NCBI RefSeq assembly: GCF_900230225.1
Contig: NZ_OCNH01000005.1
Span: forward strand, 357,865-421,864
Direction of reading: 5' to 3'
Origin: Spirosoma fluviale
GTDB lineage: Bacteria; Bacteroidota; Bacteroidia; Cytophagales; Spirosomataceae
Length of the DNA stretch: 64,000 bases
Positions 41,669-51,313 of the stretch are shown in pieces. Made by a program: the position numbers and the translations under genes. Numbering within the stretch: the first letter of the stretch is position 1; the number at the start of each line of letters is the position of its first letter. The notes beneath the pieces are model-generated. The model did not search any database. It had not been told where the DNA came from and saw only the letters and a list, made by a program, of their open reading frames with translations.

Positions 41669-43144
41669 ATGAAGGTATTTCACGTTTGGCGTCCGGCATT
41701 GCTTCTGGCGGTTTCGGCTACTGTCCTGCTTACAGGATGTAAGAAAAATGAAGACGTTTCACCCGGCAACCTGTCGTCGACAACGGTTGCAACGGGCGTT
41801 GTAACGGATACGGAGGTAAACGAATGGATCCTGCAAAACATGCAGAGCTACTATTTCTGGAATGATAAACTCCCGGCCAGCCCTAATAAATCGCTAAGTC
41901 CGGATAAGTTTTTTGCTTCTCTGCTGAATACCTACAATGCTACGAGTAATACCGATGGCGACCGTTTTTCGTGGATTCAGCCGAGTGCCGAAACACTGAA
42001 GGCTTCCCTGAGCGGCCAATCGAAAACAACCGGCCTGCAATACAAACTGTATTATCGGGACAATACCAGAACTACCGTCATTGCGTCGGTGCTGTATGTT
42101 TTGCCCGGTTCGCCAGCCGCCAAAGCTGGTATTAAACGAGGTGACATCATCTCAAAAGTGAATGGCCAAACCCTGACTGGTACGAATTATTCTGAGCTGT
42201 TATCGGGTAGCTCAGATACCTACACATACGGGTTTGCCACGGTAGCTGCGAACGGCTCAACAGTCGATACCGACCAGACAAAACAGGTAACGGCTATTGT
42301 CTTTCAGGAAGATCCTGTTTTGCTGGATTCGATCTATACCATCAATGGAAAAACGATCGGGTATGTTGTTTACAACCAGTTTATTCCCGGCACTTATACG
42401 TCAGATGGCACAACGGATAAAACGTACGATCTGAAGCTGGATAACATTTTTGGGAAGTTCAAGCAGAAAGGCGTCAACGAACTGGTGCTGGATTTGCGCT
42501 ACAATCGCGGGGGATATGTAAGTTCTGCCGTTAACCTAGCCAGTTCGATCGGTAAAAATGTAGATGCCTCAAAGGTATTCTACTCTCAGAAGTGGAATCC
42601 CGCGGCATCGGCTGCCTATGCTGCCAAATACGGCTCTAACTGGAATATTCAGAACTTTGTAAACAAATCTACCAGCATTGGTTCTAATCTAAGCCGTGTT
42701 TTTGTTCTGACAACCAGTAGTACTGCATCCGCCAGCGAGTTGATTATAAATGGATTACGGCCGTTTATGACCGTAACCACCATTGGTACCACCACCGTTG
42801 GCAAAAACGTTGGTTCTATTACAATTTCGGACGCTACGGGTCGCATTAAATGGGGTATGCAGCCCATTACCTTTAAATCGGCCAATGCGCAGGGCTTTAC
42901 CGAATATGGCAACGGGTTTGTGCCCTCCGTTGAAGTGAAAGAGCCAACCGTAGCCATGAAGCCCTTCGGCGATTTGAGCGAATCGATGTTAAGCGAAGCC
43001 GTTTTTCAAATTGCGGGTGTGCGAAATGCCCGTCGGGTGGCCACTCTAGAAATTGATCGACCATTTATTGGCTCATCCCTCGATGAAAAAGCCGGAGGAG
43101 GGAACATGTATATTAGTGATAAACAGCTGATGCCGGCGCATTAA
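41669..43144 (+). CDS. S41 family (C-terminal processing) peptidase lipoprotein with PDZ domain
   Basis: 491 residues from the ATG at 41669. An upstream ATG (41615) would place 18 polar residues before the signal peptide. The signal ends in a lipobox (LLTGC), so it is a lipoprotein. A PDZ domain (LPGSPAAKAGIKRGDIISKVNG) precedes the catalytic S41 core with the Ser in the TTSSTASASELI motif and a strand GKNVGSI. It cleaves exported proteins. It is divergent from the caspase block. Confidence 0.93.
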   Translation: MKVFHVWRPALLLAVSATVLLTGCKKNEDVSPGNLSSTTVATGVVTDTEVNEWILQNMQSYYFWNDKLPASPNKSLSPDKFFASLLNTYNATSNTDGDRFSWIQPSAETLKASLSGQSKTTGLQYKLYYRDNTRTTVIASVLYVLPGSPAAKAGIKRGDIISKVNGQTLTGTNYSELLSGSSDTYTYGFATVAANGSTVDTDQTKQVTAIVFQEDPVLLDSIYTINGKTIGYVVYNQFIPGTYTSDGTTDKTYDLKLDNIFGKFKQKGVNELVLDLRYNRGGYVSSAVNLASSIGKNVDASKVFYSQKWNPAASAAYAAKYGSNWNIQNFVNKSTSIGSNLSRVFVLTTSSTASASELIINGLRPFMTVTTIGTTTVGKNVGSITISDATGRIKWGMQPITFKSANAQGFTEYGNGFVPSVEVKEPTVAMKPFGDLSESMLSEAVFQIAGVRNARRVATLEIDRPFIGSSLDEKAGGGNMYISDKQLMPAH

Positions 43145-43165
43145 TATTGTATTATTTTGCGTTTG

Positions 43166-43188
43166 AAGCAGCCCCACAGGCTGCTTTT
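43166..43188 (+). terminator. Rho-independent terminator of the S41 peptidase gene
   Basis: A stem AAGCAGCC / GGCTGCTT with a 5-nt loop is followed by TTTT, ~20 bp past the stop. Confidence 0.75.
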
Positions 43189-43232
43189 GGCGTTTTATCC
43201 TGTAACTTTAACATCAGCAACCTAACAAGACT

Positions 43233-44723
43233 ATGTACGAAAAGAATATAGGTACTAAGCAAAAAGCATTACGTATAAATCTTGACCGTCGTATTTATGG
43301 TTCCTTTGCCGAGATCGGAGCGGGTCAGGAAACAGCCGCTATGTTCTTTAAAGCGGGCGGCTCATCGGGCACTATTGCCAAGACCATGTCGGCCTACGAC
43401 ATGACTTTTAGTGACTCCATCTACGGGGTTGAAGAAAGCGGACGCTATGTGGTCGAGTCGCGACTGGTAAAGATGCTCAACAAAGAGTATAGCTTACTCG
43501 AAAAACGGTTGGCTGAAAAGCGCGGCTCCGATACGACCTTTTTTGCCTTTGCCAATACGGTTGTTGCCCTAAACTATCAGAAAACCAACGAAGCGCATGG
43601 CTGGCTCGGCTGTCGGTTTCAGCTAAATCCGGAATCCGGCTACAACGATGTCATTATCCACGTCCGGATGATCGACAATGAGAATATTTTGCAGCAACAG
43701 GCCCTGGGTATTATCGGCGTCAACCTGATTTATGGGTGCTATTACTACTCGAAGTCGCCCGAAACGCTGGTCCTCTCGCTCATGGACGATCTGGCTCCGG
43801 AACGGATTCAGATTGATATGATCCGGTTCAGCGGCCCGGACTTTGCCGATGTCGATAACCGCCTGATGAGTTTACACCTTGTTAAAAACGGCTTTACGGA
43901 TGCCGCACTTTTCGGCCCCGACGGACAGGTGCTCCAGCCATCCGAAGCCCTGTATAAAAAGCATATTCTGGTCATGCGCGGCCGACTGCGCCCCGTAACC
44001 AATGTCCAGATGGATATGATCGAGAACGGGCTGAAGCAGTTTAAGGATGAGCCGGATGTTGATCCCAACCGGGTTGTATCGATGGCGGAGTTAACTCTGC
44101 ACAACCTGAAAGCCAATGAACAGGGTATCGACGAAAAAGACTTTCTGGACCGGGTCGACATCCTGTGCTCGATGGGCCAGACGGTAATGATCTCCAACTA
44201 CCTCGAATACTATAAACTTGTTGCGTACCTGGCCCGGTTGACGCGGCTTAAAATAGGCCTGATTGTGGGTATTCCGAACCTGGAGTACATTTTCGAAGAA
44301 GGACACTACGAGTTCTTGCCGGGTGGTATTCTGGAATCCTTCGCTACGTTGTTCAGCCGGAAGGTCAAGTTATTCGTCTATCCAACCCTGAAACACGGTG
44401 CCATTTATACCTGCAACGAATTCAAACTACCCCCAACCCTGGAGCCTCTGTTCCAATACCTGGTACGAAACGATAAAATCGAGGATATCACCGACTATAA
44501 TGAACAGAACCTGCACATTTCGACCGATCATGTGCTGGAAATGATTCAGCAGGGAGAAGACGGCTGGGAAAACATGGTACCCGCCCGAGTAGCTGATCAA
44601 ATAAAAACCAACTGCCTGTTCGGCTATCCGTGCGAGGTAGAATATGTGCCCATTGGGCAGCAGGTGCGCCAGCAGCAGGTGGAGGAACAAATGCCAACCC
44701 CGTTACCAACTCCTGTGAGTTAG
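43233..44723 (+). CDS. Conserved protein of unknown function (496 aa)
   Basis: A soluble 496-residue protein that begins MYEKNIGTKQKALRINLDRR and carries long stretches that look conserved (SFAEIGAGQETAAMFFKAGG, GTIAKTMSAYDMTFSD, NEAHGWLGCRFQL, LGIIGVNLIYG). I recall close relatives in several phyla under unproven names such as nucleotide adenylyltransferase, but no Rossmann or nucleotidyl-transfer motif is visible here, so I give no function. It stands alone after the S41 gene terminator. Confidence 0.85.
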   Translation: MYEKNIGTKQKALRINLDRRIYGSFAEIGAGQETAAMFFKAGGSSGTIAKTMSAYDMTFSDSIYGVEESGRYVVESRLVKMLNKEYSLLEKRLAEKRGSDTTFFAFANTVVALNYQKTNEAHGWLGCRFQLNPESGYNDVIIHVRMIDNENILQQQALGIIGVNLIYGCYYYSKSPETLVLSLMDDLAPERIQIDMIRFSGPDFADVDNRLMSLHLVKNGFTDAALFGPDGQVLQPSEALYKKHILVMRGRLRPVTNVQMDMIENGLKQFKDEPDVDPNRVVSMAELTLHNLKANEQGIDEKDFLDRVDILCSMGQTVMISNYLEYYKLVAYLARLTRLKIGLIVGIPNLEYIFEEGHYEFLPGGILESFATLFSRKVKLFVYPTLKHGAIYTCNEFKLPPTLEPLFQYLVRNDKIEDITDYNEQNLHISTDHVLEMIQQGEDGWENMVPARVADQIKTNCLFGYPCEVEYVPIGQQVRQQQVEEQMPTPLPTPVS

Positions 44724-44876
44724 CGTTCAGAGCGAGCCGGGGCCAGGTGGCAAACGTGATGTAATTAGGGTAACTGGAAAAGGTTGATGTTTTGCCACTA
44801 GATAGTTTTTTAGAGTTGGTAAGGGTATAGTAGGCTGCAATTGAGTTGATGAGCAGAATAAAGTTCATCTAATGAG

Positions 44877-45110
44877 ATGGCAGTAATGAAAGAACACATA
44901 ACATTAACCGTTTGGACGGGGGCGGCATATGGTGCTGTGAAACGAATTGTTGTTCCGTACGAATACGGTTTGATCATGTCGGAAATGATGAGCCAGTACG
45001 CCGACGAAAACGGCTTTGTACTGGCTCTATTAGGAGAAAATAATACAGCAGGAATTTTCTGGAACAGAGAAGGGCAATTGGTCCGTCTGGCTATTGAAGA
45101 AGCTATCTGA
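44877..45110 (+). CDS. Small hypothetical protein
   Basis: 77 residues, begins MAVMKEHITLTVWTGAAYGA. No TM helix or signal peptide. A short strand-rich protein of unknown role. The in-frame ATG at 44886 is a possible alternative start. Confidence 0.5.
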   Translation: MAVMKEHITLTVWTGAAYGAVKRIVVPYEYGLIMSEMMSQYADENGFVLALLGENNTAGIFWNREGQLVRLAIEEAI

Positions 45111-45521
45111 GTAGTGCTGAACGTACCTATTCTCCAGGTCGATCGAGGTAACCGTATCCTAAGCTGGTTCCTATAGGCCTCACCTATGGCGCTTATGGTA
45201 ATATCCACTTCCATTTGCTATTAACAGGTCACCCTGACAGGTCTTTGCGGCTCTGTGGTTGAACTTATCTGCATTGCAGGTGTGCTGCAGTCTTTAATTG
45301 ACCAGATTTCAACCGACATACAGCCACTATTCCTGTTACATTAACTGGTAACTTAAATACGTTTTAATAATTTTTTTTGTTAGATAGGTTAAATTTAATA
45401 TACATTTATATTAAATAATCGCGATTTACGGGGTTTATATTTTAAGTAAGGAAAATTAAGTTACATAAGGCAGGTTTTATCTGGTTAAAACCTCCTTACG
45501 GGTATAAGCCAACAATTCATT
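45111..45521. other. Intergenic region, no feature recognised
   Basis: A long A+T-rich stretch (45356-45425) precedes the small gene at 45522. I see no RNA gene. Promoter elements are likely but not clear. Confidence 0.4.
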
Positions 45522-45800
45522 ATGATCATCACCTTCGCTCAATATTGTATTCTTACGGCAACGTATGGCGGTGCAACAGCCTGCGAAGTACAACGCAAAA
45601 CAACGCTCAACCAGTTGATGATTGATTATTATCTGAATGGTTTACTCAAGAGTGAACTTGTTGAGATAGCTCAAAAGAAGGCTGCTGAACCGTTATGTTA
45701 CAAGGTAAGTGAACTAGGATTAGACTGCATTGATGATTATGAGCGGGCTAATTCGGAGTTAGTTATCAGACGTGCCACTTATGAAGTCGGACGTATATAA
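45522..45800 (+). CDS. Small hypothetical protein
   Basis: 92 residues, begins MIITFAQYCILTATYGGATA. It has an N-terminal amphipathic start, then a helical, charge-balanced part. No family is recognised. It lies alone between two A+T-rich gaps. Confidence 0.5.
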   Translation: MIITFAQYCILTATYGGATACEVQRKTTLNQLMIDYYLNGLLKSELVEIAQKKAAEPLCYKVSELGLDCIDDYERANSELVIRRATYEVGRI

Positions 45801-46275
45801 AGACAATTGATCAACCATTCGGATTGATTCGCTTCAGTACCTACCTTTTTTTCTTGAAATCACCCGCCTGTTGTCAGTCTTCAGACATACAGACCACTTT
45901 ACACAATCTGCCAAGACACCGTTGCTAGTTGAAAAGGGATCTTGCTTGTTTGCGTATGTAAGTTAAACGGTCTTATTATCAATTCAGCTAACCAGTTACT
46001 ATGATTCAGGTGAAATCGAATATATATCTGTTATCTTATTTGTATTTTAGTTAACAATTAGTTAGCTTTATATCGAAAAATTAAAAAGAATGAAGATATA
46101 TAAACCCGTGAGCGATTTGATTTGCGGGTTTTTCTTCATGTGGTAAAAAGGAAAAGAGCCCTGTTGACTAAGGACCACTACAGCCTTGCTCTTCCGCTTC
46201 AAGAGGTTGCTTCATACACATCACCACGGCACGGCTAAACAACTCGTATGTAAAGTGAAGGAAACAGCGCAAAAG
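45801..46275. other. Intergenic region with an orphan terminator-like hairpin
   Basis: An A+T-rich gap. It contains the hairpin at 46102-46136 and otherwise no recognisable feature. Confidence 0.45.
46102..46136 (+). terminator. Rho-independent terminator (AAACCCG / CGGGTTT plus T run)
   Basis: A 7-bp stem with arms 46102-46108 and 46125-46131 leads into TTTTCTT. It lies 300 bp after the gene at 45522-45800, so it may end that transcript or an unseen small RNA. Confidence 0.6.
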
Positions 46276-46515
46276 CTAATCAGGTAGTTGATCTGGACTG
46301 GCCTGTTGAAGCAACCAATCGCGTACTTCCTGCAACATCGCAGCCGCCGACTTTCTGGTAGCGGCTACTTCACTATGCAGCCATTGAATTTGAGTGGCTA
46401 CTGCACCCGGCAGGTTAAGAAACACGCTGTATTCATTGACATGTTGTGGGCCACTTGGGAGGGATCGGCCGCGAAAGAAATTTTCTAATTCTTCGTGTTC
46501 GTTACTGAAATGCAT
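46276..46515 (-). CDS. Small hypothetical protein (DUF6965-like)
   Basis: 79 residues. It begins MHFSNEHEELENFFRGRSLP and contains an SGPQHVNEYSVFLNLPGAV segment, a pattern I associate with DUF6965 proteins that bear a F-x-G-R-x-L-P-x-G-P start. The family assignment is from memory of the motif and the function is unknown. Confidence 0.55.
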   Translation of the reverse strand: MHFSNEHEELENFFRGRSLPSGPQHVNEYSVFLNLPGAVATQIQWLHSEVAATRKSAAAMLQEVRDWLLQQASPDQLPD

Positions 46516-46734
46516 AAGACGAAAATAGGCATCAAATTATTTATATACACCATAATCAGGAAGATTCCCCAGGCAGAAGTCGTAAGACAGGGGTTTTGCT
46601 TACTGCAAAAAAAACAAAAGCCAGGCATTGCCCGGCTATGTCGCACCTAACCCTTGAAATAATAAATCCCTATCTAAACACTTACTAACCTAATGCTAAT
46701 TATAAATGAACTACTATATATAATACTCTATAAA

Positions 46735-47064
46735 TCAAGCTAATGCATTTTTTCTGGTAGCAAAATGAGTCTCAAGTTGGCTGATAACCAAAGGCACCCG
46801 TCGCCGACTCACGTGGAGCCAGTTTCCAGCCACAAGTAACTCCGCTGATCGATCGCTCTTTCGACGAATCTGCGATATATGAGCCGGATTGGCAGCCACG
46901 CTTTTGCTTAATCGAATGAATCCGGGCAGCGTATCAACACACTTCTTCAGCGTGGTTGCATTGATTGCTGGAGAGGAATCAATAAAAAATACGCGTGTGT
47001 AATTTCCCCAACCCATTAAATACATAATACGAACTGTGTTAGTACTCAACTTAGTAAAAGTCAT
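46735..47064 (-). CDS. LytTR-type DNA-binding protein without receiver domain
   Basis: 109 residues that consist of a LytTR DNA-binding domain alone: YLMGWGNYTRVFFID, TLKKCVDTLPGFIRLSKS, ANPAHISQI, then WLHVSRRRVPLVISQL. No phosphorylation receiver precedes it. Stand-alone LytTR proteins of this size are common in Cytophagales and act as transcription regulators. The target is unknown. Confidence 0.85.
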   Translation of the reverse strand: MTFTKLSTNTVRIMYLMGWGNYTRVFFIDSSPAINATTLKKCVDTLPGFIRLSKSVAANPAHISQIRRKSDRSAELLVAGNWLHVSRRRVPLVISQLETHFATRKNALA

Positions 47065-47522
47065 GTCTAATATTTACCTATGGGTAACTCTTAGTTAACT
47101 ATTATATTCTTTTGCAAACATAACAAATAAATATGTTATCCAATAGGAAAGGGAGAAATTTATTCTGTGGCTGTAAAAAAAGTAGCTTTATTAGTTGCCT
47201 GTAACTCACATAAATCATGAATTGACGTGGGAGGATAAGGCGTAAGAGCATCTCAGAAGCTATAGTTAACCGGGCTTTCCGGAAAATTGCGGGCCTACGA
47301 AGAAATACGTCGAAATAAACCTTAACCTGCCTGTCATCTTATCAAGAAACAGACGTTAACAATACGATCGACTGGCTATTTGGTAAATGAGACCTATCTT
47401 TAAGCTGTATCCTGACAACTCAGATGGAGCGCACCTCAACGAACGAAAAGCCAGCGCGACAATGGGTAATACTAACCAGCGTCGACCTACCGTAATCTCC
47501 TTATTGACTGCCGATTTAAGCG
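47065..47522. other. Divergent intergenic region
   Basis: The promoter for the LytTR gene lies at the left end (see 47115-47143). A short open frame at 47387-47623 reads out of frame through the start of the aspartic peptidase and looks non-coding. Nothing else is recognised. Confidence 0.45.
47115..47143 (-). promoter_or_regulatory. Candidate Bacteroidota promoter of the LytTR gene
   Basis: On the minus strand TATGTTTG (47115-47122) fits the -7 element TAnnTTTG. TTGGAT (47138-47143) lies 15 bp upstream. The start site would be ~45 nt from the ATG. Confidence 0.45.
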
Positions 47523-48365
47523 ATGCTACTCTTTTTTGTGCGGATATGCACGACCATGTTGATAGGGCTTATGCTACGACCGGGATACGCGGTCATTGCT
47601 CAGCCGTTCCGGCAGCAAAGTGAAGTAATCATTAGCGATGATTTGGTGTATGTAAAAGTCCACGTCAATGGTCGCGGCCCCTTTAATTTTATTATCGATT
47701 CGGGAACTGCCGGTATGGGGCGTATTGATCGTCAGTTGGCTAAAGAGATTGGGCTCAAAATCATCGGTTACCAGCAGGTATCAGACATCTACCAGTCGAA
47801 AATCGAGATTCTGGTTGCTGTTGAAAACCTTAGCCTGGGCCAGCTTACAAACTCGGGGCTCAGGATGATGATTGGCGATTACAACACAAAACCCAAACAC
47901 ATACGGATAGACGGCGTGTTAAGCCGGGATTTCTTTTACAATCACCTGCTCACTATTGACGGACCGGCGCGCCAGCTGATTGTCTCGAAAGAGACGCTGG
48001 AGGTGGGGACGAAAGGTGTTTTTAGTTATAGCAAAGCCTTTGTTATTCCGGGCAGGATTGGACAAACGGAGTTTTTGTTCAACCTCGATACCGGATCGAA
48101 CCTGCCGATGCATTTTCCAACTGGTAAATTAACAGGCCTTCGCTACGACAATACGTCGAATAAACGGGAGGAGACAAAAGCTAATACAACGTTTATTGTA
48201 CAGGAAGCTGTACTACATGACGAACTGGCGCTGGGGTCAGTTAGCGTAAAAAACCAGAAAGTATATTATTCTGATAAAGCACACCAGATTAATGTAGGGG
48301 AAGGTTTTTTGAAAGAGCATGTTGTCACGTTCGATCAGCGAAAAAAGCTCATCAGAATAGACTAA
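47523..48365 (+). CDS. Secreted retropepsin-like aspartic peptidase
   Basis: 280 residues with a signal peptide (~1-27, ending near IAQP). Two aspartic-peptidase motifs are visible: FIIDSGTAG in the first half and FNLDTGSNLP in the second, which suggests a two-domain aspartic peptidase of the bacterial retropepsin-like type. Activity is plausible because both Asp-(Ser/Thr)-Gly motifs are intact. The stop TAA lies inside the terminator stem at 48361-48398. Confidence 0.85.
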   Translation: MLLFFVRICTTMLIGLMLRPGYAVIAQPFRQQSEVIISDDLVYVKVHVNGRGPFNFIIDSGTAGMGRIDRQLAKEIGLKIIGYQQVSDIYQSKIEILVAVENLSLGQLTNSGLRMMIGDYNTKPKHIRIDGVLSRDFFYNHLLTIDGPARQLIVSKETLEVGTKGVFSYSKAFVIPGRIGQTEFLFNLDTGSNLPMHFPTGKLTGLRYDNTSNKREETKANTTFIVQEAVLHDELALGSVSVKNQKVYYSDKAHQINVGEGFLKEHVVTFDQRKKLIRID

Positions 48366-48398
48366 AAGCTCCCGGTTAATCAACCGGGAGCTTTTAGT
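48361..48398. terminator. Bidirectional terminator between convergent genes
   Basis: A perfect 17-bp inverted repeat (48361-48377 with 48382-48398, loop AATC), with T and A runs on the outer sides of the arms. The stop codon of the aspartic peptidase gene is part of the left arm. Confidence 0.85.
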
Positions 48399-48435
48399 CT
48401 ATTCTCAAAACCGAAGGTATCTGTTTGTGTACGGT

Positions 48436-48711
48436 TTAGTAGGCCAGATCAAACATGTCTTTTTCTACATCGTCACCCTGTTGCTCTAGCGCTTCCAGAA
48501 CAAGCGTTGCAAAAGCTACTTTATCTGACTTACGATAGTCACTCTGACGTAATCGACCGGAGGGAGCTTTGAAGTCCTGACTTACTCGCTCACACATCGC
48601 CCACACTTTAGGATTCATTCTGATTTTGTATTGCCGGATCGGTGTGTCTTCACCAAACCAAAGGGCAATTACATTCTTCGTTGTTAATTTAATAATAGCG
48701 CCCACACCCAA
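48436..48711 (-). CDS. Small hypothetical protein
   Basis: 91 residues with a W-F-G-E-D-T-P-I-R-Q-Y-K-I-R segment and a C-terminal acidic stretch (GDDVEKDMFDLAY). No TM helix. Unknown family, convergent with the aspartic peptidase gene. Confidence 0.5.
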   Translation of the reverse strand: MGVGAIIKLTTKNVIALWFGEDTPIRQYKIRMNPKVWAMCERVSQDFKAPSGRLRQSDYRKSDKVAFATLVLEALEQQGDDVEKDMFDLAY

Positions 48712-49016
48712 AATTTTAGACGAAAAGGATAAACGTGATATTTTTTAACGATAAAATTATCTAAATAACGTAATTATTCTGGAAATGTTAATACTAACCA
48801 GGTATATATAATTTAAGGAACAGCCGAAAACTGCCTTATTCTGTCGAATTAGACGGTTTTTTAGCATCAGGAGTTATCTGGATAAAACATTCCGTAAAGT
48901 ACGCTAAAGCCAAATTAAGGCGTTGTTAATTTTTTAGCGACTCCTCGTTGGAAGATAGCACGATCCGTCAAATTTTTCTTGTTAGCATAAAGAAAATAGA
49001 CGTACTTTTGCGCAAT
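48712..49016. other. Intergenic region upstream of tRNA-Arg(TCG)
   Basis: An A+T-rich gap. Only the tRNA promoter at its right end (48979-49010) is recognised. Confidence 0.5.
48979..49010 (+). promoter_or_regulatory. Promoter of tRNA-Arg(TCG)
   Basis: TTGTTA (48979-48984) and TACTTTTG (49003-49010), 18 bp apart, fit the Bacteroidota -33/-7 pattern. The tRNA begins 7 nt later, so the precursor has a very short leader. Confidence 0.6.
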
Positions 49017-49088
49017 GGCTTTATGGTGTAATGGATAGCATCACAGTCTTCGGAACTGTTGGTTGGGGTTCGAGTCCCTATAAGGCCA
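49017..49088 (+). tRNA. tRNA-Arg (anticodon TCG)
   Basis: A 72-nt cloverleaf. GGCTTTA pairs with TAAGGCC (one T-G pair) and the discriminator is A. The anticodon stem ACAGT/ACTGT leaves a 7-nt loop with TCG at 34-36. The T arm has GGTTCGAGTCC. CCA is not encoded. Confidence 0.93.
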
Positions 49089-49515
49089 CTTCTTACAAAC
49101 TCTCTGCCTAGCCTAACAATCTCTTGTTCGGTAAACAGGCTCAAATGCTGGCCGTTCGTTCTACATTCGCCAGACTTACCCCTTCCATAAACAGAAAACG
49201 TTAGCAGCCTGGCAATTGCCTACCGGTCAGCCTGTGCTTACCCTCACCTGAAGCCCTTCCGGTCGTTTCAACCAAAGGTTTGTATATGTATCCTATATTG
49301 ATAGTATTTTAAATTAATAATTAACAATAACCTTGTGTAACGAATGTATACGGACTAATATTGAGGTTGCATGACAACTCGCTGGCCAGTATTACCCTGG
49401 TTAGGTAACTAGAGTAACTTGTGTTTACACAGTACAGACTGGCGGGCTCTCTACCAACTGAAAAGATCAATAAGCGCATAAGAAAGCTCTTTTTGACCTT
49501 ACATCGTTCTATCGT
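49089..49515. other. Intergenic region, no feature recognised
   Basis: Follows the tRNA. Short reading frames here lack coding character. The promoter of the 49516 gene should lie at the right end. Confidence 0.4.
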
Positions 49516-51216
49516 ATGGCAGTGTTTACTGGTCAATTCGTACCTCGCGTAAGCCGTGGGGTATCTGTATCTAAAGGGCTGGCTTGTTTAGGTATTAGTA
49601 TACCCATCTTAGTATGGCTCTGGACGCTGAACCGGTACGCGCTGGATGTCGTGCATGATGATGACTTCGTACTATTGACGTTTTTGAGTCGCTGGACCTA
49701 CCCAGGGCAATCCTGGCTCAACCGGGCCATTGATTTAATAGCTCTGCATAATACCCATCGGATTGTTTACGACCGCCTGGTGACCTTAGGCATTTATTAT
49801 GGGCTGGGCCGGATGGATGTCCGGTTATTAATTGGGTTGGGTAATGTTGCACTGGCTGGTATTGGCTGGCAGTTCTGGCGTAGCTATCGGTTGATGGCCT
49901 GGCCCATCTGGTATTTTCTTCCCCTGCCTTTCTGGCTGTTCAGTCTACAGTCGCACGAGAACATGTTTTGGGGGATGGCCGCCTTGCAGAACTTTACGGT
50001 AATCTGGTTAATCTTTGAAGCGATTCATCAACTCAATTGCCAACGGTGGCTTGGCTGGCCACTGCTTTTAGGGCTGGCTGCTACCTTAACCAGCGGTAAT
50101 GGGTTGATTGTATTTCCGGTGGGCGTAGTGTTGCTGGCCAGGCAGTCGGGTCGAAACAGGGAATTGGGTGTGTGGCTGATCGCTACGATTCTGGTTCTAG
50201 GCCTGATGCTGGGGCTTTCGCCACCAACTGAACATCGATATCCGTTTGTTACCTGGCTACCCAATGTATGTTTAGTACTTGGTGGCACGTTTACCAATAT
50301 GGTTACAACTTCAGTGCCAATGGCAGGAGGGGCTTTGCTGGCTGGTGCCTTTTGTTTGGCTGGTGTAAGCTGGTTAATTCAGCGCGGTTGGCTGGCAAAT
50401 CGGCTGAATAAAACGACAATCTCTACCGAATGGTTAATGATGGGGCTTGTGGTACTGAGTACGGCTCTCTTGCTGGCCATTCACCGCACACCAGCCGAAA
50501 TCCTTCGGGATCGCTATAAGATCTATGCGCACCTCGCACTTTGTGTAGTCTATTTTCTGGGACTGGTCATTGCCGGCTCACGCTGGCGTGGACGACTGGC
50601 TGCTGGTGTGGTGTTAGTTGCTGTGGTAATGAATATCAACGCATATCTGGCCTGTTTGCCCAGAGTGATTACCGGCTTTCAGGACCGGCAGGCGGATGCT
50701 GCTAATTTCCGATACTATGGTACAACACTGGCTCCCCCTTACTGGCGTCATTCAGTCGATAGTTTATTGCAACAGGCGCAAAAACAGGGTATTTATCGTC
50801 TTCCGGATGCGTTTGGACCACCCGCGCATTGGGTAGATCGTTTGCTGTCCGATTCATTAAAGGTCACGGTGCTTCAGAACAACGAGGCCGGGAATGTATA
50901 CATCGGACTCAATCCGTTGTTTGTTCAGATGATTGACCAACAGTTGCCCCGGCGTCTGAGTGATGACACGGACCGAGGGTTATACCTGGTGGTTGAAATG
51001 CCCGATAAACGTCGATTTATCCTGCCCGCTCCGCCTACAGGGGCGGGGGTGCGTCGATGGCTGAAAGGAGAAGGGGTATTTGCTCCAGGGTTTATCGTTA
51101 CAGTTTTGAGGAGCCGGTTAGGGGCAGGCCGCTATCGTTTGAAGGTACTTCAAACAACAGCGGCTGGAAATATGCTGCTCGATAGCGGCCAGACCCTACT
51201 CGTACCACTTACTTAA
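49516..51216 (+). CDS. Polytopic membrane protein, GT-C glycosyltransferase-like
   Basis: 566 residues with about ten to eleven TM helices in the first 400 residues, then a ~180-residue soluble C-terminal part. After the first TM helix a loop contains an acidic triad (VVHDDDFVLL) like the catalytic Asp in the first loop of GT-C glycosyltransferases. No further family is certain. It probably moves a sugar from a lipid carrier in the envelope; this is inferred. Confidence 0.7.
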   Translation: MAVFTGQFVPRVSRGVSVSKGLACLGISIPILVWLWTLNRYALDVVHDDDFVLLTFLSRWTYPGQSWLNRAIDLIALHNTHRIVYDRLVTLGIYYGLGRMDVRLLIGLGNVALAGIGWQFWRSYRLMAWPIWYFLPLPFWLFSLQSHENMFWGMAALQNFTVIWLIFEAIHQLNCQRWLGWPLLLGLAATLTSGNGLIVFPVGVVLLARQSGRNRELGVWLIATILVLGLMLGLSPPTEHRYPFVTWLPNVCLVLGGTFTNMVTTSVPMAGGALLAGAFCLAGVSWLIQRGWLANRLNKTTISTEWLMMGLVVLSTALLLAIHRTPAEILRDRYKIYAHLALCVVYFLGLVIAGSRWRGRLAAGVVLVAVVMNINAYLACLPRVITGFQDRQADAANFRYYGTTLAPPYWRHSVDSLLQQAQKQGIYRLPDAFGPPAHWVDRLLSDSLKVTVLQNNEAGNVYIGLNPLFVQMIDQQLPRRLSDDTDRGLYLVVEMPDKRRFILPAPPTGAGVRRWLKGEGVFAPGFIVTVLRSRLGAGRYRLKVLQTTAAGNMLLDSGQTLLVPLT

Positions 51217-51313
51217 CTGAATGGGTTGTTCTGAAAGGCACTCATCGTGAAGAATCGGATGTAGTTAAGCCGTTAGGCTTACAGATGCCTCAATGGGTGC
51301 CTGTAAGTCGTTT

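Noticed and set aside
47387..47623. 78-codon frame before and overlapping the aspartic peptidase start
   Set aside because: It overlaps the signal-peptide-bearing start of a convincing gene in another frame and has no recognisable features.
49017..49088. Reading this tRNA as tRNA-Glu (TTC)
   Set aside because: The 5-bp stem ACAGT/ACTGT fixes a 7-nt loop with TCG at 34-36; TTC would be shifted by one base. The D-arm pattern also fits tRNA-Arg.
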